Assembly: GCF_918697925.1 (NCBI RefSeq) | Contig: NZ_CAKKMF010000044.1 | Coordinates: 1 to 39,967 of the forward strand | Length of the DNA stretch: 39,967 nt | Reading direction: 5' to 3' | Origin: Arthrobacter sp. Bi26 | GTDB taxonomy: Bacteria > Actinomycetota > Actinomycetes > Actinomycetales > Micrococcaceae | Part shown: piece by piece, positions 10,501-17,406 of the stretch | Position numbering within the stretch: the first letter of the stretch is position 1 | Layout of the letters: every line of letters starts with the position of its first letter | Notes under the pieces: generated by a model | Database searches by the model: none | Told to the model about the DNA's origin: nothing | What the model saw: only the letters and a program-made list of their open reading frames with translations | Translations under genes and position numbers: made by a program

Positions 10501-11392
10501 TGTCCGCTGAGGTCCCCCCAATGTCCAGAGTGACCACGTTCTCGAAGCCGGACTGACGACCGGCCCACATGCCGCCGATCAGGCCGCCGACCGGTCCGGA
10601 CATCATCAGTGTGACGGGCCGCTTGGCGGCTTCCTTGATCGGGACCATACCGCCGGACGACTGCATCAGCAGGATCTCCCGCTTGTAACCCAATCCTTCT
10701 GCCTGCTCCTGCAGGCGGTAGAGGTAACGGGAGACCCGGGGCCCGACATAGGCATTCAGCGCCGTGGTGGAAAACCGCTCATACTCCCGGTACAGGGGCA
10801 CGATCTCGCTGGAAAGGGACAGGTAGGCCTCAGGGAACTCCTCCGCGACGATTTCCCCGATCCGCTGCTCGTGGGCGGGATTCAGATACGAGTGCAGCAG
10901 GCAGACGGCGATGGCTTCGACTCCGGCCGCCTTCAGCTCGTGCACGCGCTCACGGACCTCGTCCTCGTCCAGGGGAACCAGGACCTCGCCGTTCGGTGCG
11001 GTGATGCGCTCCTTGACGGTGAGCCTGTGGCGGCGCTTGATCAGGGGCTTGGTCTGCCAGGGCAGATCCTGCTGGAGGGAGAAGTTGTACGGCTTCTTGT
11101 GACGGGCGATGTGCAGGATGTCCCTGAAACCCTCGGTGGTGATCATCCCGACCTCCGCACCCGTGTGCGTCAGCGCGGTGTTGGTGGCGACAGTGGTTCC
11201 GTGCACCAGCTGGTCGATCTCCGAAAGCGACACACCGGCCTTCGCGCAGAGCTTTATGATGCCGTTGATCACGGCCTCAGACGGATCGTGCGGGGTGGAG
11301 GGAACCTTCTCCACAACGGCGATGCGCTGGTCGTCGTCCGAGAAATACAAGTCGGTGAATGTACCGCCGACGTCTACTCCGATGCGCTTCAT
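7526..11392 (-). CDS. HyuA-HyuB fusion: ATP-dependent N-methylhydantoinase / 5-oxoprolinase family
   Basis: A single 1288-residue protein joining both subunits of an ATP-dependent hydantoinase. Residues 1 to about 690 are HyuA-like: MKRIGVDVGGTFTD at the N-terminus, HGTTVATNTALTHTG at 64, TLDIGGTSADIG near 290 and GAGGGSIAYVDAGG after it, the acetate/sugar kinase-type nucleotide site. From about residue 700 it is HyuB-like (GGALNSAAKEMASVLFRMA, then SEDLGAGLFDKDGN). N-methylhydantoinase is usually two subunits, whereas 5-oxoprolinase is usually fused in this order, so both are possible from sequence. The nearby csh gene and its relic favour hydrolysis of N-methylhydantoin to N-carbamoylsarcosine with ATP. 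The start ATG has AAAGGA nine bases before it. It acts in the cytoplasm. Confidence 0.85.
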   Translation of the reverse strand: MKRIGVDVGGTFTDLYFSDDDQRIAVVEKVPSTPHDPSEAVINGIIKLCAKAGVSLSEIDQLVHGTTVATNTALTHTGAEVGMITTEGFRDILHIARHKKPYNFSLQQDLPWQTKPLIKRRHRLTVKERITAPNGEVLVPLDEDEVRERVHELKAAGVEAIAVCLLHSYLNPAHEQRIGEIVAEEFPEAYLSLSSEIVPLYREYERFSTTALNAYVGPRVSRYLYRLQEQAEGLGYKREILLMQSSGGMVPIKEAAKRPVTLMMSGPVGGLIGGMWAGRQSGFENVVTLDIGGTSADIGVAYQGELRMRHLLDTKIGDHQAMVPMVDIDTIGAGGGSIAYVDAGGVFRVGPQSAGAVPGPVCYGRGGTEPTSTDAQMLLGRMRPDRVLAGSGMDLDLDGARKAMEGLAEKLNMSVDQAALGALQIQKFGMTQAIEQNSVRRGYDPRDFTLVAAGGAGALFACEIAAELEVPKVLIPAHPGIMAATGLLATDEKYEFVATRRFTFASADPAAIQGSYEQLAREANAQLDAEDVPAGRRKLEWLADARYEGQGYEIRFTAPAGPVNQAWLEKAEAAFHDAHFEEYGHRFKNGTVEVINIRVEASALMDDLPTPEAIKSGSLDDALVETRPVTFEQDGKPVTLDTGFYDRDRMGVGITFTGPAIIEQYDSTTVIPPGFSGAVDAAGNLVIDCPAATQSAEKLATPILMRVIGGALNSAAKEMASVLFRMAYSSIIRESEDLGAGLFDKDGNVLAESDSTPMFMGSMPKIVKGVISVLGDDIHDGDIILHNDPYLGATHSPDVAIIEPIFHDGELVGFAGASGQLIDNGGAYSGLMVDIQDIQSEGTIFRAVKISEKGVRQESLIRHILNNTRTPTSNEGDFQAMIAACELAKSRYTALIERYGFGAVREAGQSWIDYSERMLRQEIAKIPDGVYETEVGYLDDDGRNYGKKLPIVVKVIIEGDEITYDLTGSSEQVPTAYNCAFEGTTVSAFTFITRMIFLDEVAFPVFVPQNEGMLKPLKVIAPEGTIFNPTYPAATFSRFSQVQRAVDLALRALAPVIPERVTAGNSAHIHFISYSGWDEKQGEYWVYLEVNEGSYGARATSDGPDSVDNLIANTRNNPIEELEWRFPMRTDRYELRSEPAAAGEFRGGIGIVRENTFLTDTAITCEGERHESDVPWGAFGGHDGLNGSLVKNVGRAGEESWPSKVTGRQLLAGDSLQITVPSGGGFGDPHKRDPLKVLEDVLDGFTTAEAAARDYGVVLKEVSGQLTVDLRSTAERREVLVAELSSAT

Positions 11393-11540
11393 AAGGGGGT
11401 CCTTTCGAAAGTTTGGTTCAGGACTGGGTTGAAGGTAAAGACGGGGGCCTCTCGGCCGGGCCCGGATTCACCCGGGATTGGAGCTAGTCCGCTGGGCCGG
11501 GGGTCCGGTCCCGCAATCCGATGTGCGGTAGCTCACATCG

Positions 11541-11555
11541 TTGCTTAGAAAGCAA
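11541..11555. promoter_or_regulatory. Dyad upstream of HyuAB, candidate IclR operator
   Basis: TTGCTT and AAGCAA are perfect inverted arms around AGA, about 150 bases before the HyuAB start. A base before the first arm makes it GTTGCTT, and the half-site GTTGCT also occurs in the dyad upstream of csh at 14550-14564. With two IclR genes close by, this is a reasonable operator candidate, but the match is short and rests on my reading alone. Confidence 0.35.
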
Positions 11556-11706
11556 TTTAGTTCCTTTATGAACAACGCGCAATGCTTTTGACGTTCATTT
11601 CTTGGGACTTCCCCTTTTGCGTCAGGGGACGTGCGCCTCCCAAAGTGTTGGAGAGCAGCTTGCGGAAGGATTCGGCAAGGCTCTGCCAAGCAAGGTGGGG
11701 AGGGGG

Positions 11707-11925
11707 GAGGACGCGATCGCCGAGGGCTTCCGCCCGATCATCGTCAAGGAGGCCGTGGGCGACCGCGTGCCAGGAGTCGTGGCGTGGAACCTGTTCGATA
11801 TGGACTCCAAGTTCGGCGACGTGGAGCCGCTGGAGAACGTCATCCAGTACCTGAACAACCTGCCCGACTTCGCTGATACCGTCCCGACCTCGGCGATCCC
11901 GGTCGCCAGGGCTGCCGTCGCCTGA
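11707..11925 (+). pseudogene. Truncated N-carbamoylsarcosine amidohydrolase (C-terminal relic)
   Basis: The plus-strand frame ending at 11925 reads EDAIAEGFRPIIVKEAVGD, then RVPGVVAWNLFDMDSKFGD, then VEPLENVIQYLNNLPDFADTV. This lines up with residues from about 184 to the C-terminal region of the intact CSHase encoded at 14603-15382. The N-terminal two-thirds, with the catalytic Asp, Lys and Cys, is missing; the sequence before 11707 in this frame is unrelated. Substitutions are spread along the match, so this was a divergent second copy rather than a fresh duplication. It stands divergently to HyuAB and just before an IclR gene, the place expected for the original csh of this cluster. It cannot be an active enzyme. 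Confidence 0.8.
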
Positions 11926-11946
11926 TCTGACCCTCAATGCCACAGC

Positions 11947-11970
11947 GCGGCCCCGGATCTCCTGGGCCGC
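11947..11970 (+). terminator. Hairpin after the csh relic
   Basis: GCGGCCC (11947-11953) pairs with GGGCCGC (11964-11970), 21 bases past the relic's stop. No T-run follows. It is probably the old terminator of the decayed csh copy. Confidence 0.35.
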
Positions 11971-12080
11971 ACTGCGGCGTGCCGGGACAGGTATGATTTG
12001 TCCTCCGACGAGAGAGGTTGGATGGGCACACCGTACGATGGCTACGGTGACTGCGCGTAGCGCCTGGAGAGGGAGAACCC

Positions 12081-12908
12081 ATGCTTGACCCACAAACAAC
12101 CACTGACAAACCGCAAGGGGCGGCAGCATCGCTGCTCAACGGTCTTACCGTGCTCGAAGCCTTCTCCGTCGCCAAGCGTTCCCTCCTGGGCGTCACGGAG
12201 ATCTCCGAGCTCGTTGGCCTGCACAAGAGCACGGTCTCCCGGATGCTTAGCGGCCTGGACGAAGCCGGCTACGTGCAGCGCGACGAGGAAACAGGGCGAT
12301 ACCGCCTCGGGCTCGGGATGATCGGCCTGGCCGGACCACTGCTGGCCGAGCTTAGCGTCCGCCGTGCCGCCCTGCCCCACCTCGAAGAGGTCACACAGGC
12401 CACCGGCGAAACGGCCGCGATCGCCGTTTGGAACGGCAGCAACGCGATTGTCGTGGAACAAACGGCTTCCACCCACCAGGTCAAGCACAGCGCGGCGATC
12501 GGCACGCGCTACAACAAGTTCGCCAGTTCCTCAGTCCGCGTGTTCCTCGCCGAACTGCCGCCCGAGGAGACCGACCGTCTGCTTGCCGACCGTACGGTCC
12601 TGCGGGAGGGCTACCTCGGTCTCGAAGACCCGGCCCACGAACAGCTCGTCGGCGTGCGGGACGACGGCTTCGCCGTCAACGACGGCGAGACCACTTACGA
12701 GGAATACGGCGTGTCCGCTCCTGTGCGGGACTACCGGGGCGAAGTCGTCGGCTGCATCACAGCCAGCGCGCCCAGATCCCGAGTGCAGTACATGCAGAGT
12801 CAGTCGATCCTGCGCGATGCCGTGCTAGAGGCCGCGGCGCGGGTGTCTACACGGTTGGGCAGCCTGCCGGGGAAACAGATCCAGGTCGCTGACGGCGCTG
12901 TTGGCTGA
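12081..12908 (+). CDS. IclR-family transcriptional regulator (copy 1)
   Basis: A 275-residue regulator. Residues about 14-75 form the winged helix-turn-helix: SLLNGLTVLEAFSV, GVTEISELVGLHKSTVSRML, then AGYVQRDEETGRYRLG. The effector-binding IclR domain follows, with ETAAIAVWNGSNAIVVEQ and YEEYGVSAPVRDYRGEVVG near the end. The ATG at 12081 has GGAGAGGGAGAA just upstream. It is clearly paralogous to the convergent IclR gene at 13122-13931 (shared TRYNKF, SSSVRVFLAEL and ITASAPRSRV). Its location between the HyuAB gene with the csh relic and the intact csh suggests that it controls hydantoin/carbamoylsarcosine genes in response to a pathway intermediate; the ligand is unknown. Confidence 0.88.
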   Translation: MLDPQTTTDKPQGAAASLLNGLTVLEAFSVAKRSLLGVTEISELVGLHKSTVSRMLSGLDEAGYVQRDEETGRYRLGLGMIGLAGPLLAELSVRRAALPHLEEVTQATGETAAIAVWNGSNAIVVEQTASTHQVKHSAAIGTRYNKFASSSVRVFLAELPPEETDRLLADRTVLREGYLGLEDPAHEQLVGVRDDGFAVNDGETTYEEYGVSAPVRDYRGEVVGCITASAPRSRVQYMQSQSILRDAVLEAAARVSTRLGSLPGKQIQVADGAVG

Positions 12909-13121
12909 TCCGAGCAGGAGCCGATGGGCCTGCGAGTCGTGATCCTCGATGGTTTGCCAGAGCAGGGACCGACGGAACCTCAAGCAGGGCCACCCCCTCG
13001 AAGTTGGCAGCTGCTCCCTCTCGGAAGACTTTTTCCAAGTGCGACAGCGCGGTCAAGCGTCTCGATCTGAATGCGGTCGAATACACGATGTTGCTGACGT
13101 TCGCCTAGCCGCGTGGATGAA

Positions 13122-13931
13122 TCACCCCGGAAGCGAGGCCGCCCAGCCCAAGCGGGTGGATACTTCCGAGGCAGCCTGTTGTACGGCTTGAACCAGAGCA
13201 TCCTTGGTGGCGTGCTTGTGCACACGGGAACGGGGGGCGGATGCAGTGATGCACCCAACCACCTTGCCCCGGTAATCCCGAACCGGAGCGGAGACCCCAA
13301 ACTCCTCCTCCGTAGTCGAACCGTCGTTAACGGCGTATGCCTGCCGGGCGACTTCCTGCAGGTGGGCGGTGTGGTCCAACGGCAAACCATCTCCTGCCGT
13401 GCGTAGTATCTGCCCGGATTCGATCAGTTCGGTCGCGAGAGCCGGCGCCAGCTCCGCCAGGAAAACCCGCACCGAAGAGCTCTCGAATTTGTTGTACCGG
13501 GTTCCGATGGTGGCAGTGTGTTTGACCTGATTCGGGCTGGCAACCTGCTCCACGACGATGGCCTCGTGACCATTCCAGACCGAGATAGCGCTGGTCTCTT
13601 GGGTGCTTTCGGTTAACCTCTCCAAATACGGAACCGCAGCACGGCGGACATCCAGATCCGCCAGCAAAGGGGCGGATAACGCGAGGAGGCCCAGCCCGAG
13701 CCGATACCGTCCCGTCTCCTCATCCCGCTGGACATATCCAGCTTCTGTTAGACCGCTAAGGATGCGTGAGACCGTGCTCTTGTGGAGGCCAACACGCTGA
13801 GCAACCTCAGTCACACCAAGAACCGGACTTTGAACGGAAAAGGCTTCCAGTACAGCAAGACCATTCAACAGTGACGCCGCAGCTCCTTGGACCTGCCCGT
13901 TGTCCTGCCTCGGCCTGCCTGCCACCTTCAT
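13122..13931 (-). CDS. IclR-family transcriptional regulator (copy 2)
   Basis: A 269-residue paralogue of the first IclR protein and convergent with it, 213 bases apart. The HTH reads GVTEVAQRVGLHKSTVSRIL and the wing AGYVQRDEETGRYRLGLG is almost identical to copy 1, which suggests overlapping DNA targets. The effector domain has ETSAISVWNGHEAIVVEQ and EEEFGVSAPVRDYRGKVVG. The ATG at 13931 has AAAGG directly against it, too close for good initiation. GTG at 13925 (VAGRPRQDNG) has better spacing and may be the real start. The end of the gene faces the end of copy 1, and its 5' side faces the csh promoter region, so copy 2 may serve csh while copy 1 serves the HyuAB side. Confidence 0.87.
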   Translation of the reverse strand: MKVAGRPRQDNGQVQGAAASLLNGLAVLEAFSVQSPVLGVTEVAQRVGLHKSTVSRILSGLTEAGYVQRDEETGRYRLGLGLLALSAPLLADLDVRRAAVPYLERLTESTQETSAISVWNGHEAIVVEQVASPNQVKHTATIGTRYNKFESSSVRVFLAELAPALATELIESGQILRTAGDGLPLDHTAHLQEVARQAYAVNDGSTTEEEFGVSAPVRDYRGKVVGCITASAPRSRVHKHATKDALVQAVQQAASEVSTRLGWAASLPG

Positions 13932-14529
13932 CCTTTCGCGCTACGTGACTATCCCGCCACTCTTTGGGGCCATCATATGCCGCAAACTGTACCCGCCTCA
14001 CTGAGGTTGTCAGTTCCATACTGCGGACGTGAGATTAACGAACAGAAAGCCCGCCTTGGCGGGCCTTCAAAGTGTTCCGCTCAGACTACATCCGAGTTTC
14101 GGCAGGCTTCCCTGCCTTTGCCTTGTCCCGAAGGGGCTGCTTTGCTAGCAACATAGTCACAACAGGAGCAACGCACATAGGCCTACTGTGCGCTCTATCC
14201 ACCCGATATACCTGACCAGGCGGGCCGACGATGTTGCTCGTGGAGCAATGGGAGCCTCATCAGAGAAACCGGGGGATGTTGTCATCGCGTGGCACGAATG
14301 TTTCCGCCGGGAAAACTGCGGACGCCTCAGCCCGTGCAGCTGGGGTCGGCGGGCGGCCCCCGGGCAGGCACTGCTGATCGCGCCCGGATCGTGGTCAGCA
14401 GTGCCGCCGCGGCCGCGAACCGGACCCTCGCCGGGCTGCCGGAGTGACGCACTCGCCGATGCTCGCCCTATCGAAAGTTGGTGCGGTGGAGATGCGGACT
14501 CCGGGCACCTCTGGTGCTGTGCCGGTTCG
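13932..14529. other. Gene-free stretch between the second IclR and csh
   Basis: About 600 bases without a credible gene. It contains two compact hairpins: GCCCGC with GCGGGC (14049-14064), whose minus-strand tail TTTCTGTT resembles an intrinsic terminator, and GGCAGG with CCTGCC (14101-14116). Neither has a gene in the right place upstream, so both look like leftovers of a deleted gene. The last part leads into the csh promoter. Confidence 0.4.
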
Positions 14530-14602
14530 TGCGCTACAGTATCCACTACAGCAACCTCGTTGCTACCGTAGAAACACAACAGCCGAGAGAGTGGAGAGAA
14601 CC
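14530..14602 (+). promoter_or_regulatory. csh promoter region with candidate operator
   Basis: A -10-like TACAGT (14535-14540) has a weak -35 (TGGTGC) 17 bases upstream. Just downstream lies a perfect dyad, AGCAAC and GTTGCT around CTC (14550-14564), with further CTAC/GTAG arms outside. A repressor bound there would cover the likely transcription start, which fits IclR control. The ribosome site GAGAGTGGAGAG precedes the ATG at 14603. Confidence 0.4.
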
Positions 14603-15382
14603 ATGACAACAGAGACAGAGACGTCCAACGACATCGAAGCCCGTCTTGCAGCAGTGCTGGAGGAGGCGTTCGAAGCAGGCACGGGCATCTACAACGAGCG
14701 AGGATTCAAGCGTCGGATCGGCTACGGCAACCGCCCCGCCGTCATCCACATCGACCTCGCGAACGCTTGGACCCGTCCGGGCCACCCGTTCAGCTGCCCG
14801 GGCATGGAGGAGATCATCCCGAACGTCCAGCGGATCAACGAGGCCGCGCGCGCCAAGGGCGTCCCGGTCTTCTACACCACGAACGTGTATCGCAACCGCG
14901 ACGCCACCTCCGGGACGAACGACATGGGTCTGTGGTACTCGAAGATCCCCACGGAGACCCTTCCGGCGGATTCCTACTGGGCGCAGATCGACGACCGCAT
15001 TGCGCCTGCGCCCGGCGAGGTCGTGATCGAGAAGAATCGCGCCTCGGCGTTCCCGGGGACGAACCTGGAGCTCTTCCTGACCTCCAACCGCATCGACACC
15101 CTGATCGTGACCGGTGCGACCGCGGCCGGGTGCGTGCGCCACACCGTCGAGGACGCGATCGCGAAGGGCTTCCGCCCGATCATCCCCCGGGAGACCATCG
15201 GCGACCGCGTCCCGGGCGTCGTGCAGTGGAACCTCTACGACATCGACAACAAGTTCGGTGACGTGGAGTCCACGGATTCGGTGGTGGAGTACCTGAACCG
15301 CCTCCCGCAGTTCGAGGACACGGTCCCGAAGACCCTCTCGGATCCCCAGCCCGAGGTGGCGACCCCCGCGGATCCGGCCTGA
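14603..15382 (+). CDS. N-carbamoylsarcosine amidohydrolase (CSHase)
   Basis: A 259-residue cysteine amidase of the isochorismatase-like fold that hydrolyses N-carbamoylsarcosine to sarcosine, CO2 and ammonia. The sequence closely follows the crystallised Arthrobacter CSHase as I remember it, including the catalytic triad at the same numbers: Asp51 (HIDLANAW), Lys144 (VIEKN) and Cys177 (TAAGCVRH). A longer frame reaches back to 14444, but the ATG at 14603 has GAGAGTGGAGAG before it and gives the known N-terminus (MTTETETSNDIEARL). The family protein is a cytoplasmic homotetramer. It completes the step after the HyuAB hydantoinase. It appears to be transcribed alone, from an IclR-type promoter into a strong terminator hairpin. 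Confidence 0.95.
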   Translation: MTTETETSNDIEARLAAVLEEAFEAGTGIYNERGFKRRIGYGNRPAVIHIDLANAWTRPGHPFSCPGMEEIIPNVQRINEAARAKGVPVFYTTNVYRNRDATSGTNDMGLWYSKIPTETLPADSYWAQIDDRIAPAPGEVVIEKNRASAFPGTNLELFLTSNRIDTLIVTGATAAGCVRHTVEDAIAKGFRPIIPRETIGDRVPGVVQWNLYDIDNKFGDVESTDSVVEYLNRLPQFEDTVPKTLSDPQPEVATPADPA

Positions 15383-15425
15383 GCCGCACCGCACTCTCGG
15401 AACCCCGCGGCCCGGCATCCCCAGG

Positions 15426-15479
15426 CCGACCCGACGACAGCCGGCACCCCTCAGCGGGTGCCGGCTGTCGTCGGGTCGG
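15426..15479 (+). terminator. Long perfect hairpin after csh
   Basis: A 24-base arm (15426-15449, ending GGCACCC) is perfectly complementary to 15456-15479 (beginning GGGTGCC) across a six-base loop CTCAGC. It lies 43 bases past the csh stop. No T-run follows, so it may work as a bidirectional barrier and 3' end stabiliser. It also marks the edge of the intact module: sequence beyond it is decayed. Confidence 0.75.
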
Positions 15480-15782
15480 GCTGGGCTGCGGTGATGAGTG
15501 CGTTTCTGGAACACTGGCTGGACCGCCGACGAACTGCGCTCGGCCGGCCTCAGCGAACCCGAGAAGAAGCTTCGCGTGCGCAAGCGTGCAACGTGCCGGA
15601 GCACGCTGACGCCGTCGGCGTCGGCGTCGGCAAGGACTGAACAGCCTCACCACCACGGTAGCCTCTCGCCCACGGTAATGATGGTAAAGGTCCTGAACCG
15701 GCGTGACTCGTCGCCCACCTGACGCGTGCGAACGCTGTCTTCCTCATGATTTGTCCACCGGTCCAGGACCCCCACCAAGCTC
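15480..15782. other. Decayed stretch between csh and the transposase fragment
   Basis: There is no intact gene. A plus-strand frame around 15520-15590 gives WTADELRSAGLSEPEKKLR, which looks like a genuine protein fragment, but it is out of context and soon degrades. A short GTCGGC-type repeat lies near 15610-15632. The boundary to transposase sequence comes near 15783. Confidence 0.3.
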
Positions 15783-16104
15783 GTTGAGCCAGGCGGGCGA
15801 CAAAGGCTTCGCCGGCCGGGAGTTCGAACGGTTCATCACCGAGGACCTCGGCGCGCACCTGATCCGCCCGGACCGCAAAGACGAGAAGCCCCGCTTCGGG
15901 AACTTCGGCGGCATCCGGCAATGGATCGAATCCGTCTTCGACACCCTCAAAGGCCAACTCACCCTTGAACAGCACGGCGGACGGGCCCTCGCCGGAGTCT
16001 ATGCCAGAGTCGCGGCCAGACTCTTCGCACTCGCCGCCGGCATCTGGCACAACTGGCACATCGACGCACCCCGCAAACGCTCACTCATCGCCTACGACCA
16101 CTAA
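15783..16104 (+). pseudogene. DDE transposase fragment (IS982/IS5-like), C-terminal part
   Basis: About 107 residues of a DDE transposase: GDKGFAGREFERF carries the second catalytic Asp region, and FGGIRQWIESVFDTLKGQL contains the final catalytic Glu. It finishes with ALAAGIWHNWHIDAPRKRS and LIAYDH, an ending common in actinobacterial IS982/IS5-like transposases. The N-terminal half, with the first Asp, is missing; an upstream ATG at 15703 only adds unrelated residues. The fragment cannot transpose by itself. It stands between the creatinine module and the protocatechuate operon and may have been the recombination site that joined them. Confidence 0.75.
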
Positions 16105-16707
16105 ACGAATACGGACTCACTCATCTAGGCAGAGAAAGCCTTTCCGGTACGACATCGGATATCCACGACGTCGACGCGGACTGCCCGTCTTACGTCCATC
16201 GCCCAGGCCATGACGGAGGAATAATCCCAAGGACAGCGCCACATTCAGTCAACAGGGAGCGCCCAAAGCGGCAGGTCTCGATAGGCCGAAGAGCGGGCCT
16301 GCTCACAAGGTCCCTCCAATCGAAGCCGGTTGCAGCATCGGCCCTGTCGCACGAGGCGCCTTCGGTGCTGTTGGCGCTGAGAGGCAATGTCGGACATAGA
16401 GCGCCGGTGCGAACGAGTAGCCGGTAACCTCCGCCAAATCTGGCTGACAAGAGCGAAGCGGTTCCACCTTACGGGACATGACCACGTTATGCGCGACTCC
16501 GAAGCCGCGGGAAGAGCTCGGACATCGCCGCGCCCGTGAGGCGCGGCGTCAAAGGGACATTCTGGCAGGTCACCAGCTCGCCGAGGACCCCGGCGCGAGG
16601 TGGACAGGACCGCGCTTCGCCCGTTCGTTCTCCACGGTCGTCTGTGCGCCTCGCATCGGTCTAAACGTCTGCAGGACCCGTATCGGTCAATCCGTCACGG
16701 CAGGGCC
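16105..16707. other. Gene-free stretch after the transposase fragment
   Basis: About 600 bases in which I see no credible gene, RNA gene or strong hairpin. Open frames on both strands have no family features. It probably contains the lost right end of the transposase element and sequence beyond the end of the lig operon. No clear terminator for the operon was found here. Confidence 0.35.
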
Positions 16708-17406
16708 TCAGGGCGCGCGAAAACTGTGCGACGACTTGATGGATGCCGCGAGGTCGGAGCGGAAGAATGCCAACACCTCCGCAGCACGAGCCGCGTCGCT
16801 GGAGGATGTCGCGACAGCACCCGCGAAGACCGTGCTGATCGCGCAGTCGGCGGGGAGGACGCCGAGGATGCGCACGCCGGGCTGCCCGACCAACTCGCTG
16901 AGCTGCTGCAGGCCGAGATCGACCTCGCCCTCGGCGAGCAGGCGCGCCACGGGCACGCCTGGACGGGCCTGCACCAGCCGGTCGCGGACCTCATCGGTCA
17001 TGCCCCAGTGGTCGATCATTAGCAACAGTTCGGTTCCGCTCGGACCGGTGGAGTATCCGATGCGGGATGCCGTGCGCAGGGCGCTGCGAAGCTCATCGGC
17101 ATTCGCAAAGGCCGTGCCTTCGGGACGTTTGGCTGCATCGGGGCTGCGTGTGGGCACGCCTACGGCTACCTCCGACAGGACGATCGGGGCGATGGATGCC
17201 GGATCGACGTGCCGCTCGGCAGCGAGGCGTTGGAGAGCGTCCACGGCGAGGAACACAAGGTCGAACGGCTCGCCGACGGTAACCCGCTGGGCGGCGTCCA
17301 CTCCGCCGACGGATTCGAGCTGCAGAAGCGGTAGCCCCGCCGCGGCGGCAGCTTCAGCGAGGTCGGCGAGAACGTGGCGGGTGGCCATCGACGAGATCGC
17401 CCTCAT
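16708..17406 (-). CDS. Periplasmic-binding-protein-like protein without signal peptide
   Basis: A 232-residue protein resembling the type 2 periplasmic-binding (ModA-like) fold: an N-terminal segment GVDAAQRVTVGEPFDLVFL, a hinge-like middle (IAPIVLSEVAVGVPTRSPD), GYSTGPSGTELLLMIDHWG, and a C-terminal half with ARLLAEGEVDLGLQQLSEL. No signal peptide, lipobox or membrane segment precedes it; the protein starts MRAISSMATRHVLADLAEA. It therefore seems to work in the cytoplasm. The ATG overlaps the stop of the aldo/keto reductase (ATGA), so it is the translationally coupled last gene of the protocatechuate 4,5-cleavage operon. It might sense or bind an aromatic acid or pathway intermediate, or be an uncharacterised isomerase; the function is unknown. 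Confidence 0.7.
   Translation of the reverse strand: MRAISSMATRHVLADLAEAAAAAGLPLLQLESVGGVDAAQRVTVGEPFDLVFLAVDALQRLAAERHVDPASIAPIVLSEVAVGVPTRSPDAAKRPEGTAFANADELRSALRTASRIGYSTGPSGTELLLMIDHWGMTDEVRDRLVQARPGVPVARLLAEGEVDLGLQQLSELVGQPGVRILGVLPADCAISTVFAGAVATSSSDAARAAEVLAFFRSDLAASIKSSHSFRAP

Noticed and set aside
11405..14480. Similar 12-base words TCGAAAGTTTGGT (11405) and TCGAAAGTTGGT (14469) near the hyu and csh promoters
   Set aside because: Orientation relative to the genes differs and the match needs a gap. It may be chance and is weaker than the GTTGCT dyads.
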